A DNA stretch of 64,000 nucleotides from Allobosea robiniae (GTDB lineage: Bacteria; Pseudomonadota; Alphaproteobacteria; Rhizobiales; Beijerinckiaceae), in NCBI RefSeq assembly GCF_900102525.1, contig NZ_FNBZ01000002.1, forward strand, positions 62,001 to 126,000, written 5' to 3'. The translations under genes were made by a program, and so were the position numbers. Of the stretch, positions 10,016 to 19,228 are shown one piece after another; the first letter of the stretch is position 1, and every line of letters starts with the position of its first letter. A model generated the notes under the pieces. That model was not told where the DNA came from. It did not search any database and was given only the letters and a program-made list of their open reading frames with translations.

Positions 10016-11881
10016 ATGTTCGCTCCGCTCTTCCGCTGGCTCGAAAGCCGAATCGACGTCTTTGCCCGCTTTGACGAGCAGGAGACGCCGCCGCGCGGCG
10101 TCTGGCCCTTCATGTGGCACCACATCAAGGGCGTGAAGGGCTGGATGGCCCTGATCATGCTGACGGGCCTGGGCTTCAGCGGCATCGAGGCGGCGATGTA
10201 TCTGATGGTCGGCTGGTTCGTCGACCTGCTCTCGACGCAGTCGCCGGAGACGATCTTCCGCGACCATGGCTGGCTCTTGGCCGGCGCGGCCTTCCTGCTC
10301 GTCGTCGTCAGGCCGCTGATCTATTTTGCCAACCACGCCATCGTCGACCAGGTCGTGGTGCCGCAGATCACCAACCAGATCCGCTGGCGCAACCATGTCT
10401 ACACGCTCGGCCACGCGCTGGGCTACTTCCAGAACGATTTCGCCGGGCGCCTCTCCGCGCGTGTCATCCAGGCCGGGCAAGCGATCCGGGGTGCGACGAT
10501 CGAGGTCATCGACGATCTCTGGTATGCGCTGGTCTTCGCCACGGTCGCGATCGGCTTCTTCGGCAAGACCAGCCCGTGGCTGGCGCTGCCGGTGATCCTG
10601 TGGCTTGCGGCCTATGTCGTGCTGCTGATCTATTTCGTGCCGCGCGCCAAGCGGCGCTCGGAGGCGAACTCGCTGGGGCGCTCGACCACGACGGGGCGCA
10701 TCGTCGACTCCTATACGAACATCCTGACGGTGAAGCTGTTCGCCCGGGCCGATGCCGAGCGCTCGGCGGTGCGCGACTCGTTGTCGCGCTGGAACGCTTC
10801 CTTCCTCAATCTGTCGCGCCTGATCACCGGCGTCAGCGTCATCCTGCAGACGATGAACAGCCTCCTCGTGGTGGCCACGGCCTGGCTTGCGCTGCTGCTC
10901 TGGAGCCAGGGCGAGATGACGCCGGGCGCGGTCGCGGCCGCCATCGGGCTCGTGCTCCGGCTGGTGCAGATGTCGGGCTGGCTGATCCATCTGGTGCGCG
11001 GCATCTTCGAGAATATCGGCTCGGTGCAGGAGAGCATGGAGACGATCGCCAAGCCGCACGATCTGCCGGATGCGCCGGGCGCGGTGCCGCTGGTCGTCGA
11101 CAAGGGCGCGATCAGCTTCGAGAAGATCCGCTTCAACTATGGCCGGGGGCAGGGGCTGTTCGACGGGCTCGATCTCCAGATCAGGCCGGGCGAGCGGATC
11201 GGGCTGGTCGGCCCGTCGGGTGCCGGCAAGTCGACCTTGGTGAACCTGCTGCTCCGGCTCTACCCGCTCGAAGGCGGGCGCATCCTGATCGACGGGCAGG
11301 ACATCGCCCATGTCACGCAGGATAGCCTGCGAGCCCAGATCGGCATGGTGACGCAGGATAATTCGCTGCTGCACCGCTCGATCGGCGACAATATTGCCTA
11401 TGGCCGCATCGGCGCGAGCGAGGCCGAAATCGCGCTCGCGGCGCAGCAGGCGGAGGCGCATGGCTTCATCCTGGGCCTGGGCGACCAGGACGGGCGCCAG
11501 GGCTTCGATTCGCGTGTCGGCGAGCGCGGCGTGAAGCTTTCGGGCGGACAGCGCCAGCGCATCGCGATCGCCCGCGTGCTGCTCAAGGATGGGCCGATCC
11601 TGATTCTCGACGAGGCGACCTCGGCGCTCGATTCCGAGGTCGAGGCGGCGATCCAGCAGCAGCTCGCTGCCCTGATGCAGGGCAAGACCGTGATCGCGAT
11701 CGCGCACCGGCTGTCGACCATCGCCGCGCTCGACCGGCTGATCGTACTCGATGGTGGGCGGATCGCCGATATCGGCAGCCACAACGAGTTGATCGCGCGC
11801 GGCGGCCTCTATGCCCGGCTCTGGGCACGCCAATCGGGCGGCTTCCTGGCTGCGGCCGATCCGGAAAAGCTCGCCGTCTGA
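10016..11881 (+). CDS. ABC exporter, fused membrane domain and ATPase
   Basis: A 621-residue type IV ABC exporter half-transporter. A membrane domain of six predicted helices (residues about 40-330) precedes the nucleotide-binding domain. The latter has Walker A GPSGAGKST, Q-loop VTQDNSLLHRS, signature LSGGQRQR, Walker B ILILDEATSALD and H-loop IAHRLST. It is of the MsbA/multidrug type. The frame is open upstream to 9893, but the ATG at 10016 gives the normal family N-terminus. It is a single gene, with petA about 190 bases downstream. The substrate cannot be told from sequence. Confidence 0.93.
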   Translation: MFAPLFRWLESRIDVFARFDEQETPPRGVWPFMWHHIKGVKGWMALIMLTGLGFSGIEAAMYLMVGWFVDLLSTQSPETIFRDHGWLLAGAAFLLVVVRPLIYFANHAIVDQVVVPQITNQIRWRNHVYTLGHALGYFQNDFAGRLSARVIQAGQAIRGATIEVIDDLWYALVFATVAIGFFGKTSPWLALPVILWLAAYVVLLIYFVPRAKRRSEANSLGRSTTTGRIVDSYTNILTVKLFARADAERSAVRDSLSRWNASFLNLSRLITGVSVILQTMNSLLVVATAWLALLLWSQGEMTPGAVAAAIGLVLRLVQMSGWLIHLVRGIFENIGSVQESMETIAKPHDLPDAPGAVPLVVDKGAISFEKIRFNYGRGQGLFDGLDLQIRPGERIGLVGPSGAGKSTLVNLLLRLYPLEGGRILIDGQDIAHVTQDSLRAQIGMVTQDNSLLHRSIGDNIAYGRIGASEAEIALAAQQAEAHGFILGLGDQDGRQGFDSRVGERGVKLSGGQRQRIAIARVLLKDGPILILDEATSALDSEVEAAIQQQLAALMQGKTVIAIAHRLSTIAALDRLIVLDGGRIADIGSHNELIARGGLYARLWARQSGGFLAAADPEKLAV

Positions 11882-11977
11882 ACGCCTTCGCCGGCGGACT
11901 GTGCGCCATGCATGGCCGAGGCGTTCGCGACAGTAGACTTCGTCCAATCTGCATGTCAAAGAGCCGAAGGTGACGCA

Positions 11978-12049
11978 CCGCCGCATTGCGGCGGCAGCGA
12001 CGCGCCCCTATGAGGGCGAGAGGCGACAATTTCGAGCTGTTACAGCTCG
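11978..12049 (+). promoter_or_regulatory. Two palindromes in the petABC leader
   Basis: Positions 11978-11994 (CCGCCGCATTGCGGCGG) and 12033-12049 (CGAGCTGTTACAGCTCG) are perfect inverted repeats, each with a single central base. They lie 80 and 25 bases ahead of the petA start. They could be operators or, less likely given the tiny loops, RNA hairpins. No known regulator motif is recognised. Confidence 0.35.
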
Positions 12050-12073
12050 CAAGACGTGTAAGAGGTTTGGATC

Positions 12074-12622
12074 GTGGCGCACGCGACCGATACATCGACC
12101 GGAACAACCCGCCGCGATTTCCTGATGCTTGCCACCGGCGCCGCCGGCGCGGTCGGCATCGGGGCGCTCGTCGTCCCCCTGGTCAGCCAGATGGCGCCCG
12201 ATGCGCAGACCGTGGCCGCCGGCGCGCCGGTCGATGTCGACCTGGCCCCCATCGCCGAAGGCCAGGCGATCAAGCTGTTCTGGCGCGGCAAGCCGATCTT
12301 CGTGCGCCATCGCACCAAGAAGGAAATCGACGAGGCGCTGGCCGTCGACGTCGCGACCCTGCGCGATCCGCAGACCGACCAGCAGCGCACCAAGGCCGGC
12401 CACGAGCAGTATCTGGTCGTCTTCGGCAACTGCACCCATCTCGGCTGCATTCCGCTGGGCACCGCGCCCGGCGAATCGAAGGGCGATTTCGACGGCTGGT
12501 TCTGCCCCTGCCACGGTTCGCACTACGATTCCTCCGGCCGCATCCGCAAGGGGCCGGCGCCGCTCAACCTGCCGGTGCCGCCTTACGCTTTCACGGCGGA
12601 CACCAAGATCAAGATCGGCTGA
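12074..12622 (+). CDS. petA: Ubiquinol-cytochrome c reductase iron-sulfur subunit (Rieske)
   Basis: A 182-residue Rieske protein of the cytochrome bc1 complex. The N-terminus has a twin-arginine motif TTRRDFLML and one membrane anchor (residues about 17-40). The 2Fe-2S cluster ligands are in CTHLGC and CPCHGSHYD. It transfers electrons from ubiquinol to cytochrome c1 on the periplasmic side. The start is GTG at 12074, with AGAGG about 9 bases upstream. It is the first gene of petABC. Confidence 0.97.
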   Translation: MAHATDTSTGTTRRDFLMLATGAAGAVGIGALVVPLVSQMAPDAQTVAAGAPVDVDLAPIAEGQAIKLFWRGKPIFVRHRTKKEIDEALAVDVATLRDPQTDQQRTKAGHEQYLVVFGNCTHLGCIPLGTAPGESKGDFDGWFCPCHGSHYDSSGRIRKGPAPLNLPVPPYAFTADTKIKIG

Positions 12623-12675
12623 GCGATGCGCTCGACGCTTTCCTGCCAAGATGAGACAGCCTTGAGGCATTCTTC

Positions 12676-13956
12676 ATGAGTGGTCACAGTTCCTACGTCC
12701 CGAAGACCGGCATCGAACGCTGGCTCGATGTGCGCCTGCCGATCATCCGGCTCGCCCATGATTCCGCGGTTTCCTATCCGGTGCCGCGCAACCTGAACTA
12801 TCTGTGGACCTTCGGCGGCATCCTCGCTTTCATGCTGGTGGCGCAGATCGTCACCGGCATCGTCCTGGCGATGCACTACACGGCCAATTCGATGCTCGCC
12901 TTCAATTCGGTCGAGCACATCATGCGCGACGTGAATTACGGCTGGCTCCTGCGCTACCTGCACTCCAACGGCGCCTCGATGTTCTTCATCGCCGTCTATG
13001 TGCACATCTTCCGCGGGCTTTATTATGGCTCGTACAAGGCGCCGCGCGAGCTGCTCTGGATTCTCGGCGTGGTCATCTTCCTGCTGATGATGGCGACGGC
13101 GTTCATGGGCTACGTGCTGCCCTGGGGCCAGATGTCCTTCTGGGGCGCGACCGTCATCACCAACCTGTTCTCGGCCCTGCCGGTGGTCGGCGAGACGATC
13201 GTCACCTTCCTGTGGGGCGGTTACTCGGTCGACAACCCGACGCTGAACCGCTTCTTCTCGCTGCACTACCTGCTGCCGTTCATGATCTTCGGCGTCGTCG
13301 GGCTGCATATCTGGGCGCTGCACGTCGTCGGCCAGAACAACCCGACCGGCGTCGAGGTGAAGAACGTCCAGAAGGATACCGTGCCGTTCACGCCCTACGC
13401 GACCGTCAAGGACATCTTCGGCATGGTCGTGTTCATGATCCTGTTCGCCTGGTTCGTGTTCTACCAGCCGAACTTCATGGGCCATGCCGACAACTACATC
13501 CCGGCGAACCCGGCCTCGACCCCGGCGCATATCGTCCCGGAATGGTACTTCCTGCCGTTCTACGCGATCCTGCGCGCCATTCCCGACAAGCTCGGCGGCG
13601 TCATGGCGATGGGCGGGGCGATCGTGGTGCTCGCCTTCCTGCCCTGGATCGACACCTCCAAGGTCAAGTCGATGAGCTATCGGCCGATCGGGCGCCAGCT
13701 GTTCTGGGCCTTCGTCGTGGTCTGCATCGGCCTCGGCTATCTCGGCGCGATGCCGGCGGAAGGCGGCTACGTCATCGCCTCGCAGATCTTCACCGTGCTG
13801 TATTTCGGCTTCTTCGTCGCGCTCTTCGTCGTCGGCCTGTTCGAGCGGCCGAAGGCGCTGCCGACCTCGATCGCCGACTCGGTGCTCGCTTCCAAGGGTG
13901 GATCGGCGGCGCGCGTCGCGACCGCCACCGCTGCCGAACCGAACGTCAAGGGCTGA
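12676..13956 (+). CDS. petB: Cytochrome b of the bc1 complex
   Basis: A 426-residue multi-helix cytochrome b with eight predicted transmembrane helices. Recognisable are the haem-ligand helices ([16 protein letters not shown] with [12 protein letters not shown], and [20 protein letters not shown]) and the Qo-site motif [13 protein letters not shown]. It carries the two b haems and both quinone sites. It lies 53 bases after petA and 7 bases before petC in one operon. Cytochromes b and c1 are separate genes here, not the fused fbcH of some relatives. Confidence 0.97.
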   Translation: MSGHSSYVPKTGIERWLDVRLPIIRLAHDSAVSYPVPRNLNYLWTFGGILAFMLVAQIVTGIVLAMHYTANSMLAFNSVEHIMRDVNYGWLLRYLHSNGASMFFIAVYVHIFRGLYYGSYKAPRELLWILGVVIFLLMMATAFMGYVLPWGQMSFWGATVITNLFSALPVVGETIVTFLWGGYSVDNPTLNRFFSLHYLLPFMIFGVVGLHIWALHVVGQNNPTGVEVKNVQKDTVPFTPYATVKDIFGMVVFMILFAWFVFYQPNFMGHADNYIPANPASTPAHIVPEWYFLPFYAILRAIPDKLGGVMAMGGAIVVLAFLPWIDTSKVKSMSYRPIGRQLFWAFVVVCIGLGYLGAMPAEGGYVIASQIFTVLYFGFFVALFVVGLFERPKALPTSIADSVLASKGGSAARVATATAAEPNVKG

Positions 13957-13963
13957 CGGAACC

Positions 13964-14845
13964 ATGAGCAGAACATCGTTTCGTCTCGCCCTGACCGGGC
14001 TCACTGCTGCCCTCTCGCTGGCGCTGTTCCAGCCGGCCGCGCAGGCGGCCGAGGCCGGCCCGAAGCCGCCGGCGCTGAGCTGGTCGTTCTCGGGACCGTT
14101 CGGCAAGTTCGACCGGGCCCAGCTGCAGCGCGGCTTCAAGGTCTTCAAGGAAGTCTGCGCGAGCTGCCATGGCGCGAGCCTCGTCGCCTTCCGCAACCTG
14201 TCGCAGCCCGGCGGCCCTGAATTCACGCCCGGGCAGGTCGCAGCGCTCGCCGCGACCTACCAGGTCAAGGACGGCCCGAACGACCAGGGCGAGATGTTCG
14301 ATCGCCCCGGCCGTGCGGCCGACCGCTTCCCGTCGCCGTTCCCGAACGAACAGGCGGCCCGCGCGGCCCAGGGCGGCGCCTATCCGCCGGACTTCTCGGT
14401 TCTGGCCAAGGCACGCACCTATACCCGCGGCTTCCCGACCTTCGTCTTCGACATCTTCACGCAGTATCAGGAGCAGGGGCCGGACTACATCCATGCCCTG
14501 ATGGTGGGCTACAAGGAGCCGCCGGCCGGCTTCCCCGCGCTGCTGCCCGGGCAGAACTATAACGAGTACATGCCCGGCCATCTGATCGCGATGCCCAAGC
14601 CGCTGAGCGATGGACAGGTCGAGTATCCGAAGGGCGCGGACGGCAAGTCGCCGGTGCCGGAGACGGTCGACCAGTATGCCCGCGACGTCGCCGCCTTCAT
14701 GGTCTGGATGGCGGAGCCGCATCTGGAGGCGCGCAAGCGCCTGGGCATGCAGGTGATGGCGTTCCTGACCATCTTCGCCTTCCTGCTCTACTACACCAAG
14801 AAGAAGGTGTGGTCGCGCATGCCGGACGGCTCGCCGGCTCACTGA
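13964..14845 (+). CDS. petC: Cytochrome c1 of the bc1 complex
   Basis: A 293-residue cytochrome c1 with a Sec signal peptide (cleavage near residues 27-28, AQAAEA). The haem-binding CASCH lies near residue 68, the distal Met ligand is probably in the YMPGHLIAMPKPL run, and there is one C-terminal membrane anchor (residues about 262-281). The start ATG at 13964 gives a clean signal peptide. It is the last gene of petABC. The left half of what looks like its intrinsic terminator follows at 14867, without a matching right half nearby. Confidence 0.97.
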   Translation: MSRTSFRLALTGLTAALSLALFQPAAQAAEAGPKPPALSWSFSGPFGKFDRAQLQRGFKVFKEVCASCHGASLVAFRNLSQPGGPEFTPGQVAALAATYQVKDGPNDQGEMFDRPGRAADRFPSPFPNEQAARAAQGGAYPPDFSVLAKARTYTRGFPTFVFDIFTQYQEQGPDYIHALMVGYKEPPAGFPALLPGQNYNEYMPGHLIAMPKPLSDGQVEYPKGADGKSPVPETVDQYARDVAAFMVWMAEPHLEARKRLGMQVMAFLTIFAFLLYYTKKKVWSRMPDGSPAH

Positions 14846-15036
14846 GGCAGGCTGGATATCGTTTCAGAAAAGGCCCCCGTCTGACTTATACCCTACACTG
14901 ACATAGTTCGTGCGTTGGCGGGTAAATGGCCAATTGCGACAGCGGGTTACGAAAGATTGACATACGATGTATGAGCGCATTGTATTACATCGTTTGAGAG
15001 GATGGCTGCGGCTTTGTTCGCAGCCATCCTTGTGTC
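14846..15036. other. Junction region after petC, no gene
   Basis: It holds a terminator-like left arm AAAAGGCCCCCGTC at 14868-14881 whose complement is not present nearby. An inverted repeat of ACGATGTA (14964-14971) and TACATCGT (14986-14993) follows, then a hairpin at 14999-15030. Base composition drops relative to petC. I read it as the left edge of an accessory block. Confidence 0.5.
14999..15030. terminator. Perfect 12-bp hairpin
   Basis: AGGATGGCTGCG (14999-15010) and CGCAGCCATCCT (15019-15030) form a perfect 12-bp stem with an 8-base loop. It lies directly downstream of the minus-strand remnant ending at 15037. The T-run is poor on both sides. It is probably the transcription end of that remnant. 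Confidence 0.45.
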
Positions 15037-15252
15037 TCATAATTTTTCTGCGTCGATAATTTTGCGGATAGCCGTAGCAAATCCAGGGTCGAAAATCGTT
15101 CGCCCTCTGTCATTAACAATTTCGCCGAGCGCGATTTCCTGCAGATCCCCCACTTGGGATGCCGCATCCGGGACTATTTTATCAAAATATTTCGCGAGAC
15201 TCAGTGCTCGCTTCGTGCCGAGACGCGCCAATAGTTGCCGTTCAAGGCGCGC
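15037..15252 (-). pseudogene. Remnant: 3' end of an unknown gene
   Basis: About 71 codons read as a natural protein C-terminus (LGTKRALSLAKYFDKI, then DAASQVGDLQEIALGEIVND, ending KIIDAEKL). Codon use is ordinary but more AT-rich than in petC. An in-frame stop lies immediately upstream at 15253-15255, and the only possible start is TTG at 15231. With a strong hairpin after the stop, this looks like the surviving tail of a gene cut at its 5' side. A tiny real gene is the alternative. I do not recognise the family. Confidence 0.35.
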
Positions 15253-15598
15253 TCAAAAGCCGACGTTGCGAAGGAGATTGGCAAAGGCCCGCCTCCGCCC
15301 AGGGCGGACGCTCTCGCTCTGAGGGTGTTTGCGTCCCGGGTGATTTCTTCGGATTGATCAGTCCTCAGCGACATTTCGCATCGGGTGCTGTCGTCTTGCA
15401 CTGGTTCGCGTCACTCTTGGGGCGCGACAGCGCCGCCCACAACCAGACGATCAGGAGCCACCCGGGCACGGACGTTCGGTCGAGGACAGCGACACTGGCG
15501 AGGTGGCGCCCCCGCCAGTCCGCGTCGGGATATCCAGTAAGACACGCCACCTCCGTCGTTGACTCCCTCTTCCAGCCGATAGGCGAACTTGTTGCCTG
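15253..15598. other. Intergenic stretch, no supported gene
   Basis: Several short open frames exist on both strands, but none has a convincing start, composition or recognisable product. The stretch lies between the remnant at 15037 and the 3' end of the MFS gene. Confidence 0.5.
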
Positions 15599-16969
15599 TC
15601 AGCCTGTAATCTCGTGGCGCACGCGCCCGAGACTGACGAGCGCGGAGAGGCTTGCGAAGGCTGCGGCCAGCACCAGGGCAATCTCCGGCGCCACAGGAGG
15701 CGGAGCGACCTCGAAGATCGCGGCCATCGCGACGGACCCGAGAGTCTGACCGGTCAGCCGCGCCGTGCCCTGCATCGCCCCCGCAGCGCCACTGCGGGCT
15801 TTGGGTGCGGAGAGAAGCAGGACGCGGTTGTTCGGAGTCTGGAAAAGGCCGAAGCCGAGGCCGGCCATGACCGTGCTTACGATGAAGGTCGCTCCGTGCG
15901 GGCCGGCCGGTAACAGGCCGACACCGGCAAGTCCGAGTGCCAGCAGAAAGCCGCCTGCGGCGCAGAGCCAGGCCGTCTTCACGCGATGGGCCAGCCATCC
16001 GGATATCGGCGCGATCAACGCGACCGCCGCGGGCCAGGCCATCATATAAAGGCCTGCCTGGGTCGCCATCATATCGAGCCCGTGCTGGAGATAGAATGGC
16101 AAGGCGAGCAAGCCCAGCATCTGGCCGGTAAAGCAGCAGACCGATGCGATGACGGAGAAACGGAAGGCCGGGGCGGCGAAAAGATCGGTGGGCACGAGCG
16201 GCGCGGCGCTCCTGCGTTCGATCCGCCGCAGCAGGGCGAAGCAGGCGACCGACGCAACGATCAGGAGGCCGCCCGTTATCGGAGACTGCGCGACGCGGTC
16301 GGCACCGAGGAAAAACAGGACGAACATCAGGCTGTTGACTGCTATCGCCCTGCCGTCGAGCCGCCGCGCCACGCGCGTCGTGCGAACTAGAACGGCCCCC
16401 GCTGCCAGCACGACGATGCCGAGCGGGACGTTGACGGCGAAGAGCCGGGGCCAGTTCGCCACGGCGAGGATAGCGCCGGCAATGCCGGGCCCCGCGGCCG
16501 AGGCGATGGCAATGGTCATCGCATTGATCCCGATGATCGTGCCGAGGAGGCGGTGCGGCACGCAAAGCCGCAAATTCGTCACGCCAAGGGCCATCACCGC
16601 GCCGCCGCCGAGACCCTGCACGAACCGCGCCGCCATCAGCATCGGCAGGGTGCTAGAGACGGCGCAGGCCGCCGAGGCCAGGGTGAAGAGCGCGACGCCC
16701 GCGAGGAAGACCCGCCGGGGCCCAACCATCTCGCCGATGGCGCCGCAGGGCAGCAGCGCGACCAGGACAGCGAGCTGATAGCTCGAAACGACCCAGACGG
16801 CATCGCCTGGGCTGGCGTGCAGCGAAGCGGCGATCGAGGGGAGAGCGATGTTGGCAATGGCGCCGTCGAGCACGACGAGCACTAGGGAGAGGAGGAGGAC
16901 GGCTATCGCGAAATAGCGGCGTGGTGCGGGCAGGCCGTCGGCATGGGGATCGAGAGCAGGTTGCAGCAT
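15599..16969 (-). CDS. MFS transporter, DHA2 (EmrB/QacA-like) family
   Basis: A protein of about 456 residues with 14 predicted transmembrane helices. The first helix carries the DHA2 motif LDGAIANIALPSIAASL, with WVVSSYQLAVLVALLPCGAIGEMVGPRRVF (motif A) next. It is probably a drug or metabolite exporter driven by the proton gradient. I chose the ATG at 16969; an upstream start at 17053 would overlap the divergent promoter region. A LysR gene is divergently transcribed from about 90 bases away and is the likely regulator. Confidence 0.88.
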   Translation of the reverse strand: MLQPALDPHADGLPAPRRYFAIAVLLLSLVLVVLDGAIANIALPSIAASLHASPGDAVWVVSSYQLAVLVALLPCGAIGEMVGPRRVFLAGVALFTLASAACAVSSTLPMLMAARFVQGLGGGAVMALGVTNLRLCVPHRLLGTIIGINAMTIAIASAAGPGIAGAILAVANWPRLFAVNVPLGIVVLAAGAVLVRTTRVARRLDGRAIAVNSLMFVLFFLGADRVAQSPITGGLLIVASVACFALLRRIERRSAAPLVPTDLFAAPAFRFSVIASVCCFTGQMLGLLALPFYLQHGLDMMATQAGLYMMAWPAAVALIAPISGWLAHRVKTAWLCAAGGFLLALGLAGVGLLPAGPHGATFIVSTVMAGLGFGLFQTPNNRVLLLSAPKARSGAAGAMQGTARLTGQTLGSVAMAAIFEVAPPPVAPEIALVLAAAFASLSALVSLGRVRHEITG

Positions 16970-17061
16970 AGGGGTGTTCCGTGTTGGCTCCCATTCTGGT
17001 AAGCCGCAGTCGGAATTTGCGCCAGGCGCAAGAATCTCAACTGATGTTTGCACTGGGCGCC

Positions 17062-17958
17062 ATGTCTCACATCGATCTGAACTTGTTGAACGCCCTCGAT
17101 GTCCTGCTTGAAGAACGCAGCGTGACCCGGGCTGCGCTCAGGCTTGGTCTAAGCACCTCCGCAATGAGCCGGACCCTGTCACGGCTCAGGGAGGCGCTCG
17201 GCGATCCGATCTTGGCGCCGGCCGGCCGTGCGCTGGTGCCGACACCCCATGCCGAGGCCATCGCCGAACAGGTTCGCACGCTGCGCCTGGGCGCGCAGAC
17301 CGTGTTGCGGCCGCCGAAGCCGATCGACCCGGAGAGCATGGAGCGCGAGTTCACCATCCGCGCAAACGACGCCTTCACGCAGCTCTATGCGGCAAAGCTA
17401 AGCGCGGCGGTGTCCGCCCTGGCACCCGGTGTGCGGCTGCGCTTCGTGGCGAAGCCCGACAAGGATATCGGGCCGCTACGCGACGGCGCGGTCGATCTCG
17501 AAATCGGTGTGATCTCCGAGAACGGCGGCGAGCTGCGTGCCCAAACCCTCTATCGCGATACCTATGTCGGCGTAGCGCGCCCCGGCCATCCGATCCTCGA
17601 TGCGCCCGTCACGCCGGAACGCCTGTGCGCCTGGGGCCATGTGGTGTTCGCGCGGCGGCGGGGCCGGTCCGGCCCCGCGGACGAGGCGCTGGCACTCCAC
17701 GGGCTTTCTCGACGGGTGGTCGTCATCGTTCCGGGCTTTCCGGCGGTGATCGCAGCGGTCTCGGCCTCAGATCTCCTGGGTCTCGCCCCCCGCTCGGCTT
17801 GCCTGGCCTTGGCGGGATACGACATGGTGCTGTTCGATCTGCCAATCCCGATGCCGGAGATCGTTGTGTCGCAGATCTGGCATCCGCGGATGGATGCCGA
17901 TGCCGGCCATCGCTGGCTCCGTGGGCTGGTATTCGAGGCGTTCCGCGATGGCCCATGA
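17062..17958 (+). CDS. LysR family transcriptional regulator
   Basis: A 298-residue LysR regulator. The helix-turn-helix lies at residues about 5-63 (LNLLNALDVLLEERSVTRAALRLGLSTSAMSRTLSRLREALGD), and a substrate-binding-like effector domain follows from about residue 90. The start ATG at 17062 gives the usual MSHIDLNLL N-terminus; another ATG at 17044 is possible. The N-terminal half resembles the NodD/SyrM-like and MexT-like branch. It is divergent from the MFS exporter, so it probably controls that gene in response to its substrate. Confidence 0.9.
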   Translation: MSHIDLNLLNALDVLLEERSVTRAALRLGLSTSAMSRTLSRLREALGDPILAPAGRALVPTPHAEAIAEQVRTLRLGAQTVLRPPKPIDPESMEREFTIRANDAFTQLYAAKLSAAVSALAPGVRLRFVAKPDKDIGPLRDGAVDLEIGVISENGGELRAQTLYRDTYVGVARPGHPILDAPVTPERLCAWGHVVFARRRGRSGPADEALALHGLSRRVVVIVPGFPAVIAAVSASDLLGLAPRSACLALAGYDMVLFDLPIPMPEIVVSQIWHPRMDADAGHRWLRGLVFEAFRDGP

Positions 17959-18220
17959 CCGCCCGCGAAGTTGGCAACCGCGGCAAGATGATCTTATGCC
18001 CGACGATCAGCGTCCGCGCTTCTTGTAATTCTCTCAGGACGGCTAGCGCCACGACCAGACGTTGGCGGTCAGGCCGAAAGCGGACACTCAAATTGATAGC
18101 TGCGATCCGAGATTAGTGGCGTAGCACCAGCCTGAGAGGCTGATGCCGAACACATTCGGATCGGAAGGAATTTTGCCCGCATCTGATCGCCAGCGTCTAT
18201 TGTGGTGCAAGCTTCCTTGG

Positions 18221-19228
18221 TCAGGCCGCGAATTGCATCCCGGCCAGTTCCTCGGCGCGATGGCAGCGCACTTCTCGGCCGGCGATTTGGCGCAAGGCTG
18301 GCATCTCGCTCATGCAGCGCTCCTGTGCGAACGGGCAGCGGGTATGGAAGCGGCATCCGGAGGGCGGATCGAGCGGGCTCGGCACCTCGCCTTCGAGCGG
18401 CTTGGCGCGCGCGGTGTTGCGGCTGCGGCCGATTTCGGGAGAGGCACCGAAGAGGGCTTGGCTATAGGGATGGACAAGGCCTTGCCCGAGAATGGCCGCG
18501 TCGCCGATCTCCACGATCTGGCCGAGATACATCACGGCGATCCGGTCGGAGATATGCCGCACGAGCGCGAGGTTGTGCGAGATGAAGACATAGGCGACCC
18601 CGGATTGCTCCTGAAGATCGTTCAGCAGGTTGATGATCTGGGCCTGGACCGAGACGTCCAGAGCGGAAACGGGCTCGTCGCAGACGATGAGCCGCGGCGA
18701 AACGGCGAGCGCGCGGGCAATGGCGACGCGCTGGCGCTGGCCGCCTGACAATTCGTGCGGATAACGGTCGAGATAGTCGTCCGATAACCCGACGCGGCTC
18801 AGCAGTTCGCCGACACGGGCACGGCGTTGGCTGCGGGCGCAGAGACGGTGCAGTCTCAGGCCGTCGCCGATCGACTGGCCGATCGTGCGGCGCGGGTTGA
18901 GGCTGGCATAGGGATCCTGGAAGACGATCTGCACGGCGCGTCGGAACCGCCCCGCATCGCTGTTCAGCATCGCCCCGGCGTCTGCTCCGTCGAGCAGGAC
19001 ATGGCCGGAGGTTGGGTCGCGCAGGCCTGTCAGGCAGCGGGCGAGGGTCGACTTGCCACAACCGGATTCGCCGACCACGGCCAGCGTCTCGCCCGGGTTG
19101 ACTGCGAGGTCGACGCCGCTCAGCGCGTGGACCGTCCGTCCACCGCCGAAGGCCGACCCGACCCGGTATTCCTTGACGAGATTGCGCGCTTCGAGGACGG
19201 CGCCACTGCTGTTGCCCTGCTCGGTCAT
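18221..19228 (-). CDS. Oligopeptide ABC transporter ATP-binding protein (OppF/DppF type)
   Basis: A 335-residue ATPase. It has Walker [10 protein letters not shown], signature LSGGQRQR, Walker B LIVCDEPVSALDVS, and the C-terminal oligopeptide-binding-protein-dependent ATPase tail with a Cys cluster (CRFHTRCPFAQERC) that can bind an iron-sulfur cluster in this family. The start ATG at 19228 overlaps the stop of the preceding ATPase gene by 4 bases. It is the last gene of the M20-SBP-permease-ATPase operon and energises import of the peptide-like substrate. Confidence 0.94.
   Translation of the reverse strand: MTEQGNSSGAVLEARNLVKEYRVGSAFGGGRTVHALSGVDLAVNPGETLAVVGESGCGKSTLARCLTGLRDPTSGHVLLDGADAGAMLNSDAGRFRRAVQIVFQDPYASLNPRRTIGQSIGDGLRLHRLCARSQRRARVGELLSRVGLSDDYLDRYPHELSGGQRQRVAIARALAVSPRLIVCDEPVSALDVSVQAQIINLLNDLQEQSGVAYVFISHNLALVRHISDRIAVMYLGQIVEIGDAAILGQGLVHPYSQALFGASPEIGRSRNTARAKPLEGEVPSPLDPPSGCRFHTRCPFAQERCMSEMPALRQIAGREVRCHRAEELAGMQFAA

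Noticed and set aside
9899..11986. 695-codon open frame on the minus strand
   Set aside because: Shadow of the ABC exporter, whose motifs are all intact on the plus strand.
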